Below, piece by piece: positions 1 to 7,328 of a DNA stretch of 15,033 nt. The notes under the pieces are model-generated. The model ran no database searches and was not told the origin of the DNA. It saw nothing but the letters and a program-made list of their open reading frames with translations. This DNA is from Nitrososphaerota archaeon (GTDB taxonomy: Archaea; Thermoproteota; Nitrososphaeria; Nitrososphaerales; UBA57). How positions within the stretch are numbered: the first letter of the stretch is position 1; the number at the start of each line of letters is the position of its first letter. Location: positions 18,570-33,602 of the forward strand of contig NZOP01000028.1 of the NCBI GenBank assembly GCA_002693165.1, in the 5' to 3' direction. A program made the translations under genes and the position numbers.

Positions 1-1067
1 TTTTTATCTCCAAAATGTCCATATACACAATTTTTAGAATACTCTGTAAAATTAAAAAGATCAAACTTGCGAATAATACCAAGTGGTGTCAGATCACAGG
101 TATTTCTAATCTTGTTTTCAATTAACGAATTATCTCCATTGGAATCAACATATAATGACGTAGGTTCCTTAACTCCAATAGCGTAACTAATTTGAATAGT
201 ACACCAATCAGCTAGTTCATTGGCCACTACATTCTTAGCAAGCCACCGAGCCATATAAGCAGCAGAACGATCAACTTTTGTAGGATCTTTACCAGAAAAT
301 GCACCACCGCCATGTGGAGCATGTCCTCCATACGTATCAACAATTATTTTACGACCAGTCATTCCTGCATCACCTGCAGGACCTCCAATAACAAAATTAC
401 CAGTTGGATTAACAAGAAACTCAGTACGATTTTTATCAATCAAATCACTACATGCATCATCCATAGCCATCTCTGCATATGCACGTGCTTGATTATTTTC
501 TCCTTCAGCATGTTGTGTAGAAACTACAATTTTATCAATGTAAAGAGGTTTTCCATCTTCGTACATTATACTAACTTGACTTTTAGAATCAGGTCCAAGT
601 ATATTGGGATTTTTATCTCGGATTTTACGAAGAGAACGTAAAATTTGATGAGAATAATATATTGGCGCAGGCATCATAGAAGGTGTTTCACGACAAGCAT
701 AGCCAAACATCAATCCTTGATCACCAGCACCAAAATCATCAGTTCCTAATGCGATATCAGAAGATTGGTTATGAAGAAGATTTTCAAATGATAATTTTTC
801 CCAATGAAATCCCTCTTGTTCGTAACCAATATCACGAACAGTTTGACGAACAATTGATTCAACCTCTTGACTATTTGGTAAAAAATTTTTAGTTTCTCCA
901 AAAACCAGAACATAATTTGTAGTTGTAGCGGTTTCAATTCCACAACGGGTAGTTTCATCACCAGCAGATAACGCAGCGTCGACTAATGCATCACTAATTT
1001 GATCAGCAACTTTATCTGGATGTCCTTGTGATACAGATTCGGATGTAAAAATAAAATTATTTTTCAT
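1..1067 (-). CDS. metK: S-adenosylmethionine synthetase, bacterial MetK type (partial, C-terminus outside window)
   Basis: Makes S-adenosylmethionine from methionine and ATP in the cytoplasm, supplying methyl groups. Reading the minus strand from ATG at 1067 gives 355 uninterrupted codons. Seen in the protein: an N-terminal TSESVSQGHPDKVADQISDA block (methionine and ATP binding), the central GAGDQGLMFGYA block, RPDAKSQV-like GPDSKSQV, NPTGNFVIGGPAGDAGMTGR, the P-loop-like HGGGAFSGKDPTKVDRS, and a C-terminal YGHFG just before the edge. From memory, E. coli MetK is 384 residues, so only about 25-30 residues should be missing. The gene lies 87 bases downstream of the Sm-like gene on the same strand and has its own TATA-like box at 1111-1124. 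Oddity: most archaea are known to use the sequence-divergent archaeal MAT family, whereas this is plainly the bacterial family, so an old transfer is inferred. Confidence 0.97.
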   Translation of the reverse strand, partial: MKNNFIFTSESVSQGHPDKVADQISDALVDAALSAGDETTRCGIETATTTNYVLVFGETKNFLPNSQEVESIVRQTVRDIGYEQEGFHWEKLSFENLLHNQSSDIALGTDDFGAGDQGLMFGYACRETPSMMPAPIYYSHQILRSLRKIRDKNPNILGPDSKSQVSIMYEDGKPLYIDKIVVSTQHAEGENNQARAYAEMAMDDACSDLIDKNRTEFLVNPTGNFVIGGPAGDAGMTGRKIIVDTYGGHAPHGGGAFSGKDPTKVDRSAAYMARWLAKNVVANELADWCTIQISYAIGVKEPTSLYVDSNGDNSLIENKIRNTCDLTPLGIIRKFDLFNFTEYSKNCVYGHFGDK

Positions 1068-1110
1068 TATATAATTATCCTAACATGAATGACCAATTTA
1101 GAAATAATAG

Positions 1111-1124
1111 AAATATAAATTTAA
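1111..1124 (-). promoter_or_regulatory. Possible TATA box for metK
   Basis: In the minus direction the 87-base gap before metK holds an AT-only box, ATTAAATTTATATTT, about 45-55 bases before the ATG. A start of transcription about 25 bases further on would leave a leader of roughly 25 bases. AT-rich background makes chance matches common, so this is only a candidate. Confidence 0.3.
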
Positions 1125-1154
1125 TATTTGTATTCCTATTTGAAAACAAAATAA

Positions 1155-1424
1155 TCACATCTGGATTTCAGGTCGAATATAAATAAATAAAACGTTATTT
1201 CCTCGTATGACAACTTTCCCAAAATTTTCTGATAGAGAACCATTAACAAATTCCTCAGCGTCACTCAATATTACATTCATATATGCATCAACATTTGTCA
1301 TTTTACCTTTATACTCAACATCATTCTTCAACCTCACAGTAACATTTCTGTGAATAGATTTTTGTAAAGTATTCAATGGCTTTTTGATTGTATGTTCTTC
1401 GTTATCAGTAATAATAGGGCTCAT
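1155..1424 (-). CDS. Sm-like (LSm/SmAP) RNA-binding protein
   Basis: An 89-residue archaeal Sm-like protein. Such proteins form six- or seven-membered rings that bind U-rich RNA and are linked to RNA processing and tRNA metabolism. Residues 1-18 are a short non-conserved tail. Sm1 covers about 26-57, with VRLKNDVEYKGKMTNVDAYM followed by N50; D46, Y48 and N50 match the RNA-contacting D-x-x-M-N pattern. Sm2 covers about 68-82, GKVVIRGNNVLFI, with the R74-G75-N76 loop. Length and motif order fit the family. It starts at ATG 1424, shares a divergent AT-rich region with the Rad51-like gene, and is followed by metK in the same direction. The link to metK may only be positional. Which SmAP paralogue it is cannot be told from sequence alone. 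Confidence 0.93.
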   Translation of the reverse strand: MSPIITDNEEHTIKKPLNTLQKSIHRNVTVRLKNDVEYKGKMTNVDAYMNVILSDAEEFVNGSLSENFGKVVIRGNNVLFIYIRPEIQM

Positions 1425-1501
1425 ATACTAATTGAAAAAAGAAAGTAAACATTAATAAAAAGCTTGGAATTGATAGAATAATATATTTAAGGAGTATGTA
1501 A
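1425..1501. promoter_or_regulatory. Divergent promoter region, with a Shine-Dalgarno for the Rad51-like gene
   Basis: This 77-base gap separates two outward-facing genes. AAGGAG at 1489-1494 lies 7 bases before the plus-strand ATG at 1502 and is the clearest Shine-Dalgarno sequence in the window, supporting that start. The overlapping box ATATATTTAA (1481-1490) reads TTAAATATAT on the minus strand, about 55-65 bases before the Sm-like ATG, and could be that gene's TATA box with a leader near 30 bases. ATTAATAAAAA at 1451-1461 could serve the plus strand. The promoter assignments are guesses from position and composition. Confidence 0.45.
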
Positions 1502-2317
1502 ATGAAGAGTAATTTTAAAAAAATAGATGAAAAGTATCCAGAAAATCATGAATATAACAATTTTGACTTATTCATGTCAAAAGAATGCAAATCACAAAAA
1601 AATAGTAAATTAAATGGATTTGAAATAATAGGCAATAATAAAGTAAAAATAGAAAACAAAGATGAAATAATATTTAAAAAATTAGACACAGTGATCTACA
1701 GATTTCCAGAAGGTACAATAGTTGATTTATATGGACCAACTTCGTCTGGAAAATCACAAATTTTATTTCAATCAGTAGTAAATATTTCAAGAAAAGATAA
1801 GAAAATTTTATTTATTGATTCGTCAGGAAACTTTCGTCCTGAAAGAATTATTCAATTAAGTCAAATAAAAAAATACAATATAAAAGAAATTTTAAATAAC
1901 ATATTCACAATTAGATGTAATTCATTAGATCAACAATTAGAAACAATTCCAAAAATTAAAGAATTTATAAAAAATAACAATGTAACATATGTAATAATTG
2001 ACGATTTAACAAGAAATTTTACAGAATATCCGTTTGAATCTAGAAATGAAATAGAAGATATATTATCGGAATATATTCGAGAACTAGCATACATAGCTTG
2101 GAATAACAATATTTCACTAATTGTCACAAATTCAGTTCGTGCAAATATTGATGATTCACAAATAAATGAAAAAGAAACATACGAAACAGTAATTAATAGA
2201 CTAATTCATCTAAGAGTAAGTTTGAAAAGAATAGATGAATTCTGGTTAGCAAGAAATAATAAAGAAAAACAATGTATTTTTAATATAACAAAAAATGGAA
2301 TAGAAGGTGTAAAATAA
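1502..2317 (+). CDS. RadA/Rad51-family (RadB-like) ATPase paralogue
   Basis: A 271-residue RecA-fold ATPase related to archaeal RadA/RadB, inferred to act in or regulate recombinational DNA repair. Walker A is GPTSSGKS at 78-85. The segment FIDSSGNFRPERI (104-116) lines up with the Rad51 signature IDTEGTFRPERI. Walker B is VIIDD at 164-168, and LIVTNSVRANID (206-217) matches the end of the Rad51 core. The first 60 residues are charged and lack the helix-hairpin-helix domain of full-length RadA. At 108 a serine stands where Rad51 has the glutamate thought to activate water for ATP hydrolysis, so activity may be weak or structural. Closest in layout to RadB or Rad51-paralogue proteins rather than the main recombinase. 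A strong Shine-Dalgarno at 1489-1494 supports the start, and its stop abuts the next gene. Confidence 0.85.
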   Translation: MKSNFKKIDEKYPENHEYNNFDLFMSKECKSQKNSKLNGFEIIGNNKVKIENKDEIIFKKLDTVIYRFPEGTIVDLYGPTSSGKSQILFQSVVNISRKDKKILFIDSSGNFRPERIIQLSQIKKYNIKEILNNIFTIRCNSLDQQLETIPKIKEFIKNNNVTYVIIDDLTRNFTEYPFESRNEIEDILSEYIRELAYIAWNNNISLIVTNSVRANIDDSQINEKETYETVINRLIHLRVSLKRIDEFWLARNNKEKQCIFNITKNGIEGVK

Positions 2318-2689
2318 ATGTCAAAAGAATCAATCAACGAATGTATAGAAAATATAATAAAAAAAGATTTTTCAAAAGCAAAACTAGTAATAGCAGAAAA
2401 TTTTAGAAATTCTTCAAATAAAAGAAATATCGGTACAAAATTTGCATTAGAAGGAATAATATCTAAATATGCAGTAAAAAATATCGACATTTCTGAATCA
2501 CTAGAAGATTTTAAATCAATGAAAAAAGGAATTAACGAAAAATTGTCTTCTGTTTGGATAGATGATTTTGAAAAAGGATTTTTTTCTGTATGGAAAATAT
2601 TTGTGAAAAAGGCAATAGAAAACTTAGATAATAAAGAAAGTGTCGTAAAAGATCCAAGTGAAGAGAAACAATCCAATAAAGCTTCCTAA
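2318..2689 (+). CDS. Small charged protein of unknown function, coupled to the Rad51-like gene
   Basis: A 123-residue protein I do not recognise. Its ATG directly follows the TAA of the Rad51-like gene (TAAATG), so the two are almost certainly co-transcribed and translationally coupled; a partner or regulator of that ATPase is an inference from this alone. It appears soluble and helical, rich in Lys, Glu, Ile and Asn, with three Trp/Phe-containing patches around 79-96 (SVWIDDFEKGFFSVWKIF). There are no obvious signal peptides, membrane helices, metal motifs or nucleotide-binding loops. The last 20 or so residues are polar and low in complexity. They lie in the 66 bases that overlap, in the opposite direction, the EMC6-like gene. 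Confidence 0.75.
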   Translation: MSKESINECIENIIKKDFSKAKLVIAENFRNSSNKRNIGTKFALEGIISKYAVKNIDISESLEDFKSMKKGINEKLSSVWIDDFEKGFFSVWKIFVKKAIENLDNKESVVKDPSEEKQSNKAS

Positions 2690-2920
2690 ACCAGTTATTG
2701 TGATAAGTTTAGTTCTCTCATCTTCTTTAATTTTTGAAAAATAGAAATTTCTTACAACGACCATAGAGAACAAATACACAGATATTGCGAAAAAGACTCC
2801 AACATTAGCAGAGGGATTAAGAGATGTATAACCAAGTAAACCAGCAGCAAATCCCGATATCAATCCAAGAACAACTCGAAACCAGAAAATTGTATTAAAT
2901 ATAGCGGTGGAATCGGACAC
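2624..2920 (-). CDS. EMC6-like small membrane protein
   Basis: A 98-residue membrane protein with three predicted helices, about 14-31, 38-57 and 72-92. Its pattern resembles the EMC6/Rab5-interacting-protein-like family (PF07019): FRVVLGLISGFAAGLLGYTSL (residues 15-34) lines up with human EMC6 [21 protein letters not shown], and the glycine-rich third helix ITGLGSFIGLFLFTWIFYD matches the [21 protein letters not shown] end of EMC6. The comparison is from memory. In eukaryotes EMC6 sits in the ER membrane complex, which inserts membrane proteins with EMC3, an Oxa1/YidC relative; a similar insertase helper role here is an inference. The start is GTG at 2920, with an in-frame stop two codons upstream, so no earlier start is possible. 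Its 3' end overlaps the 2318-2689 gene tail to tail by 66 bases. Confidence 0.78.
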   Translation of the reverse strand: MSDSTAIFNTIFWFRVVLGLISGFAAGLLGYTSLNPSANVGVFFAISVYLFSMVVVRNFYFSKIKEDERTKLITITGLGSFIGLFLFTWIFYDTFFII

Positions 2921-2991
2921 GATTTAATCATTTATTATAAAATCCAAGAAGATATAAAACTATATGAACAATATTATCTTGGGTTTCTAAA
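2921..2991. promoter_or_regulatory. Divergent promoter region between EMC6-like and NFACT genes
   Basis: For the plus strand, GATATAAAAC near 2951-2960 is a good TATA-like box about 35 bases before the TTG start of NFACT, leaving a leader of only a few bases. For the minus strand, TTTTATAATAAA (2931-2942 on the plus strand) lies about 10-20 bases before the GTG. It would fit a leaderless transcript only if transcription began close to or just inside the start. No Shine-Dalgarno is visible for either gene. Confidence 0.4.
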
Positions 2992-4884
2992 TTGGAATTA
3001 TCATCAATTGAATTTTTAAAGATAATTTCTGCATTAAATAAGGAAATAGAAGGATATTACCTCAACAACGTATATCAAATAATGGAAAACTCTTATTTGC
3101 TAAAATGTCATCATCCGGAAAAATCCAAAAAATTTATTTTAATAAACCCAAAAATTGGAATTTGGTCATCAAAATATGAATTTGAAAAATTAGAATCAAC
3201 AGGATATGTAACTTCATTAAGAAAAAATTTAACTAGAGCAAAATTATTAAAATTTGAACAGCCGCCAGGAGAAAGAATATGTATAATTCATTTTAAAACA
3301 GAAAAAGGTATAAGAAAATTAGTTTGTGAATTTTTCAGAGAAGGAAATATAATAGTAATAGATGATAATGACAAAATTCTATCTTGTTTAAGTAAATTAA
3401 AAGTAAGACATAGAGAAATATTCCCAGGAAGTCTATACAAGCTTCCGCCATCAAAGGGAATAAATTTAGAAAATTTCAATGATAATGATTTAGAAAAAAT
3501 AAAAAACAGCAATATAGAAATAGCAAAATGGTTGGGTAGAAACTATTCAATTTCAAGAAAATATGTGGAAGAAATTCTAAGCAGAATTAATATTGATTAT
3601 AATAAAATTTGTAATAAATTAACTGAAATTGAGATAAATGAGATATCAAATCAAATAAAAGAGCTAGTTAAAATCATTAATTCGAAAGAATCGAATGCAT
3701 GGATATATAAAGAAAATGACACAATAAATGATATATCATTAATTGAACTTAAATCCAGTAAATCGGAAAAATATGAAAAAACAGAATCATTAATGAAAGC
3801 ATTAGATAATTTAATCACTTCAAATCTATCGCAAAAACAGGTCATCACACAACAAAAATCAGTAAATAAAAAAGTAATTGAATTAGAAAAAACTATTCAA
3901 TTACAAGAAGAGGCATATAAGACAAATGTTAATCTGGCAAAAATTTTAAGGCTGACAGCAATAGAATTAAGTAAATCCAATAGTTATGAAGAGGTTCTAC
4001 AAGATCAAAAGATTGAATTTAGTAAATCAAAGAATAACCTAATAAAAATACCAATAATCAGTACAAATAGAGAATTAGAAGAGGAGATAAAACCAATAAA
4101 ACTTTCGTCGATCTTTTTTAATAAAGCAAAGACAATAGAGAAAAAAATTGAAGCAATAGAAAATGCAACTAAAAAATTAAAAATAAATTTAGATAATATC
4201 AAGAATAAAATCGATAATCAGAAAGATAGAACAGAACTGAAAGAAAAAGAAGAATTATTGTGGTTTGAAAGATATAGATGGTTCATTACATCAGAAGGTA
4301 TATTAGCAATAGGTGGAAGAGATTCTCATTCAAATAGTGCAATAATAAGAAAACATACAAAATCCAATGATTTAGTCTTTCATTCGGAAATAATAGGATC
4401 TCCATTTTTTATATTAAAGGATAATGCGAGTGATTTATCAATACAAGAAGTTGCAATGGCCACGGGTTCTTTTAGTAGAGCTTGGAGAACACAAATACCG
4501 GTGGATGTGTATTTTGTTAAACCAGAACAAGTAAAAAAAGGAGCGCCAAGTGGATCATATCTTCCAAAAGGAAGTTTCTTAATTGAAGGGAAAAAAAACA
4601 TAATAAAAAATATAAAACCGGAAATTGCAATAGGAGCAATAAAATATGAAAACAAGTATACAATAATGAGCGGTCCAGTAAAAGCGATAAAAGTAAATTC
4701 TTTAGCAATTGTTATTATTAAACCAGGAAAAAGAAAATCATCGGAAATAGCAAAAATTGTAAAACAGAAGCTTATAGCTAAATTAGATAGCAATTTATCA
4801 GAAATTTATAAAGATAAACCATTAGATGATTTCTTACGCATACTTCCAGCTGGGGGTTCAGAATTAGTAGAAAAGCGAGAGTAA
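2992..4884 (+). CDS. NFACT family protein (archaeal Rqc2/RqcH homologue)
   Basis: A 630-residue ribosome quality control factor. In bacteria and eukaryotes this family binds stalled large ribosomal subunits carrying peptidyl-tRNA and recruits tRNA to extend the nascent chain. Domains: NFACT-N about 1-165, including PPGERICIIHF (91-101), where E94-R95 align with the Asp-Arg pair needed for tail synthesis, and CEFFREGNIIVID (112-124); a helical and coiled-coil middle about 170-420, Lys/Glu/Asn rich; NFACT-R (DUF814) about 420-540, with WFERYRWFITSEGILAIGGRD, HSEIIGSPFFILK and the AWRTQIPVDVYFVKP then GAPSGSYLPKGSF block. The start is TTG at 2992, the first possible start after an in-frame TGA. 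Only 5 bases separate its stop from dihydroorotase. Whether archaeal members add tails is not shown by sequence. Confidence 0.95.
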   Translation: MELSSIEFLKIISALNKEIEGYYLNNVYQIMENSYLLKCHHPEKSKKFILINPKIGIWSSKYEFEKLESTGYVTSLRKNLTRAKLLKFEQPPGERICIIHFKTEKGIRKLVCEFFREGNIIVIDDNDKILSCLSKLKVRHREIFPGSLYKLPPSKGINLENFNDNDLEKIKNSNIEIAKWLGRNYSISRKYVEEILSRINIDYNKICNKLTEIEINEISNQIKELVKIINSKESNAWIYKENDTINDISLIELKSSKSEKYEKTESLMKALDNLITSNLSQKQVITQQKSVNKKVIELEKTIQLQEEAYKTNVNLAKILRLTAIELSKSNSYEEVLQDQKIEFSKSKNNLIKIPIISTNRELEEEIKPIKLSSIFFNKAKTIEKKIEAIENATKKLKINLDNIKNKIDNQKDRTELKEKEELLWFERYRWFITSEGILAIGGRDSHSNSAIIRKHTKSNDLVFHSEIIGSPFFILKDNASDLSIQEVAMATGSFSRAWRTQIPVDVYFVKPEQVKKGAPSGSYLPKGSFLIEGKKNIIKNIKPEIAIGAIKYENKYTIMSGPVKAIKVNSLAIVIIKPGKRKSSEIAKIVKQKLIAKLDSNLSEIYKDKPLDDFLRILPAGGSELVEKRE

Positions 4885-4889
4885 TCAAA

Positions 4890-6152
4890 TTGGTATTAAA
4901 TATAATAAACGGTAGAGTGTGGACAGGAAATCAACTAGAGGAGATTGGAATTTCCATAGAAGGGAACAAAATAATCAAAGTTAGTAATGAAATGAATCTC
5001 TTAAAAGCTGAAAATACAATAGATGCAGAAGACAATATTGTATTTCCAGGTTGTATTGACGTACATAGTCATTTAAGAGATTCAAATTTAAGTTATAAAG
5101 AAGATTTTATTTCAGGAACTAGTGCTGCTTTAGCAGGTGGTTTTACAACTATACTCGATATGCCAAACACAAAACCACCAATAACTAATGTAAAGGAATT
5201 AATCAAACGTCAAAAGGAGGCGTCGGAAAAAATTTTCTGCAATGTAGGATTCTATTGTTCTCCAATAAACAACAATGATATAGAACCATTAGTAAAATCA
5301 AATGCGATAGGCTTTAAAATTTATTTACACAAACCATTTGAAAATCAAGAATTATCCAGAGACAATATTGAAACAATGATGAGAAACATAAAAAAGAATA
5401 ATTCGATTTTATTAATACATGCAGAAAGCTCAGATTTATTTGAGAATAATAATCATGTAGTAGAATCCGAAACAGTAGCAATTGAACAAATGATTAAATT
5501 AGCAAAAAAAACTAAATGTAAAATACATATTGTTCATGTATCAACGAATAAAGGATTAAAAATCATAATGGATAACAAACACAAAATTGACATTTCATGT
5601 GAAACAACTCCACATCATATGATTTTAAACACAGAGGAGATTATAGAAGATCAACATTGCGAACCTCCGTTAAGAGATAGAAATAATCAACAAGCAATAT
5701 TTGAAGGTATAAAAAATGGAAACATTGACATGATAGCAACAGATCATGCACCTCATACAGTAGAAGAAAAAGAACAATCATATCCAGGATTTCCAGGTTT
5801 AGAAATAACAGTTCCATTAATGTTTGATTTATTTTATCAGGAGAAAATTACGTTGCAAAGAATATTTGAAGTATTAGTAAAAAATCCTGTAGAAAGATTT
5901 AAGTTAAAAAATATTGGTCAAATAAAAGAAGGATATAATGCAGATTTAATATTAATTAATGAAAAGAATTATAAAATAATTGAACCAAAGAATTTCTTAT
6001 CAAAAGCTAAATTTACACCATTTAAAGGAAAGAAAGTGAATGGTGAAATAACTACGACAATTATTAACGGAAAGATTGGATTTCGAAATGGAAAAATTTT
6101 AAGCAAACCAGGAATAGGCAGAGTACTAAAAAGAACTACTGATTTCAATTAA
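4890..6152 (+). CDS. pyrC: Dihydroorotase
   Basis: Catalyses ring closure of carbamoyl aspartate to dihydroorotate in de novo pyrimidine synthesis. This 420-residue protein has the amidohydrolase metal site: DVHSHLRD with H59, H61 and substrate-binding R63; NT at 93-94; GFKIY with K143 as the likely carboxylated bridging lysine; H177 in LIHAES; H216 in IVHVST; and D285 in IATDHAPH. CETTPHHM (237-244) is also typical. Length and motifs fit class I dihydroorotase rather than hydantoinase or allantoinase, though the latter are close relatives. The start is TTG, 5 bases after the NFACT stop, so the two genes are probably one transcript. No other pyrimidine gene is in the window. Confidence 0.94.
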   Translation: MVLNIINGRVWTGNQLEEIGISIEGNKIIKVSNEMNLLKAENTIDAEDNIVFPGCIDVHSHLRDSNLSYKEDFISGTSAALAGGFTTILDMPNTKPPITNVKELIKRQKEASEKIFCNVGFYCSPINNNDIEPLVKSNAIGFKIYLHKPFENQELSRDNIETMMRNIKKNNSILLIHAESSDLFENNNHVVESETVAIEQMIKLAKKTKCKIHIVHVSTNKGLKIIMDNKHKIDISCETTPHHMILNTEEIIEDQHCEPPLRDRNNQQAIFEGIKNGNIDMIATDHAPHTVEEKEQSYPGFPGLEITVPLMFDLFYQEKITLQRIFEVLVKNPVERFKLKNIGQIKEGYNADLILINEKNYKIIEPKNFLSKAKFTPFKGKKVNGEITTTIINGKIGFRNGKILSKPGIGRVLKRTTDFN

Positions 6153-6173
6153 AAGTATAATGATGTATGTGCT

Positions 6174-7328
6174 ATGAATCAAAAAAATATATATTTTCCA
6201 ACTTTTGGTTCAGGCATAGGACATGCAAATAGAAATTTATTAATTGCAAAATCATTAAATAAAAATTATAAATATTTTTTTAGTTCATTCAGTGATGGAT
6301 ATGAATTTTTGACAGCAAATGGAATGCAATGTAAAAAAATTCCAAAAATTGATGTGTCTTGGAATAAAGATGGAACGGTATCAACAATAAAGACAGTTAT
6401 TAGCATGCCAAAATTAATTTCAATATTCCTATATCACTTGGGATATGAATTTAATTTAATTTCAAAGCAAAAACCTGATCTAATATTTAGTGATTCAAGA
6501 TTATCACCAATCCTATGTTCAAAGAGGTTAGATGTACCATCAATAGTCATTCTGAATCAAATTAAATTATTAATCAGATTACAAAACAAAAGAAGAAAGA
6601 AATTAGAACAAATTAATGCTGAACTTTTGGGACGTCTATGGAATTATGCAAATGAAATTTTAATACCAGATTTACCTCCGCCAAATACGATATGTATAGA
6701 AAATATAGAAGGAGTCAAATCTATAAAAAATAATATTGAATACATAGGATTTATTTCAAGAGAAATAGATTACAAAAAAACAGACAGAATTAAAAAAGAA
6801 TTAAAACTGGTCGAGAATAAACCTACAATCTATATACAAATAAGTGGACCAGAACAAAGTAGACCAAATATTTACAATAACATCATAAAGCAAATGAAAT
6901 CAGTTCAAAATAAATATAATATAATAATTTCCAAAGGAAATCCAAATGGAAATACAGAGCCAAAGAAAATAAATGAAATAATAGTATTTGAATGGTGTCC
7001 ATTTAAAGAAATGTTTCAATTATCAGATTGTATGATTACAAGAGGAGGGCATTCAACAATAGGAAATTCGATAACATGTGGAAAGCCATCAATAATAATA
7101 CCAATAAAAAATCAAACAGAACAAATTCAGAATGCTGCGAAAATAGAAAAATTGGGTTTAGGAATAAACTTAGATGAGAAAAACATACATAATTCGCTAT
7201 TAAATTCTATAAATAAAATTTTTAATGAAAATAAATTTATTTCAAATGTAGAAAAATTTCAGAATTTGACCAGAGAATATAACGGAATAGAAACATGCAA
7301 GAAAAAAATTACCAAATATGTAAGTTAA
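6174..7328 (+). CDS. MurG/UDP-glycosyltransferase-like (GT28/GT-B) protein
   Basis: A 384-residue GT-B fold glycosyltransferase that probably moves a sugar from a nucleotide donor to an unknown acceptor. The N-terminus PTFGSGIGHANRNLLIAKSL (9-28) is the acceptor-side glycine loop seen in MurG and related archaeal proteins. The C-terminal half has EWCPFKEMFQLSDCMITRGG then HSTIGNSITCGKPSIIIPI and EQIQNAAKIEKLGLGINL, the donor-sugar site. No signal peptide or clear membrane helix is visible, so it likely works at the inner face of the membrane or in the cytoplasm. Archaea lack MurG's peptidoglycan substrate; S-layer or lipid glycosylation is a guess. It starts at the first ATG after dihydroorotase, 21 bases away, and its stop abuts the stop of the opposing gene with no gap. 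Confidence 0.87.
   Translation: MNQKNIYFPTFGSGIGHANRNLLIAKSLNKNYKYFFSSFSDGYEFLTANGMQCKKIPKIDVSWNKDGTVSTIKTVISMPKLISIFLYHLGYEFNLISKQKPDLIFSDSRLSPILCSKRLDVPSIVILNQIKLLIRLQNKRRKKLEQINAELLGRLWNYANEILIPDLPPPNTICIENIEGVKSIKNNIEYIGFISREIDYKKTDRIKKELKLVENKPTIYIQISGPEQSRPNIYNNIIKQMKSVQNKYNIIISKGNPNGNTEPKKINEIIVFEWCPFKEMFQLSDCMITRGGHSTIGNSITCGKPSIIIPIKNQTEQIQNAAKIEKLGLGINLDEKNIHNSLLNSINKIFNENKFISNVEKFQNLTREYNGIETCKKKITKYVS
7302..7308 (-). terminator. Possible U-tract terminator for the isocitrate lyase family gene
   Basis: Seven A's on the plus strand give a U7 run in the minus transcript about 20 bases after the stop at 7329. Archaeal termination often uses U runs without a hairpin. It lies inside the coding end of the opposing glycosyltransferase gene. 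Homopolymers are frequent in this AT-rich DNA. Confidence 0.3.

Noticed and set aside
312..961. Frames on both strands inside metK
   Set aside because: They lie out of frame within a complete run of MetK motifs and have no family-like features.
1068..1154. Small RNA or ribosomal protein L37e gene beside the Sm-like gene
   Set aside because: L37e often neighbours Sm-like genes in archaea, but this 87-base gap has no suitable frame, zinc-finger cysteines or tRNA-like structure.
2206..2676. Minus-strand frame across the small unknown gene
   Set aside because: It is a Phe/Ser/Leu-rich mirror of Lys/Glu/Asn-rich coding on the plus strand, typical of an antisense shadow.
4380..4793. Hydrophobic minus-strand frame inside the NFACT-R region
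   Set aside because: The NFACT-R motifs on the plus strand fully explain this DNA; the apparent membrane helices come from antisense of Lys/Glu/Asn codons.
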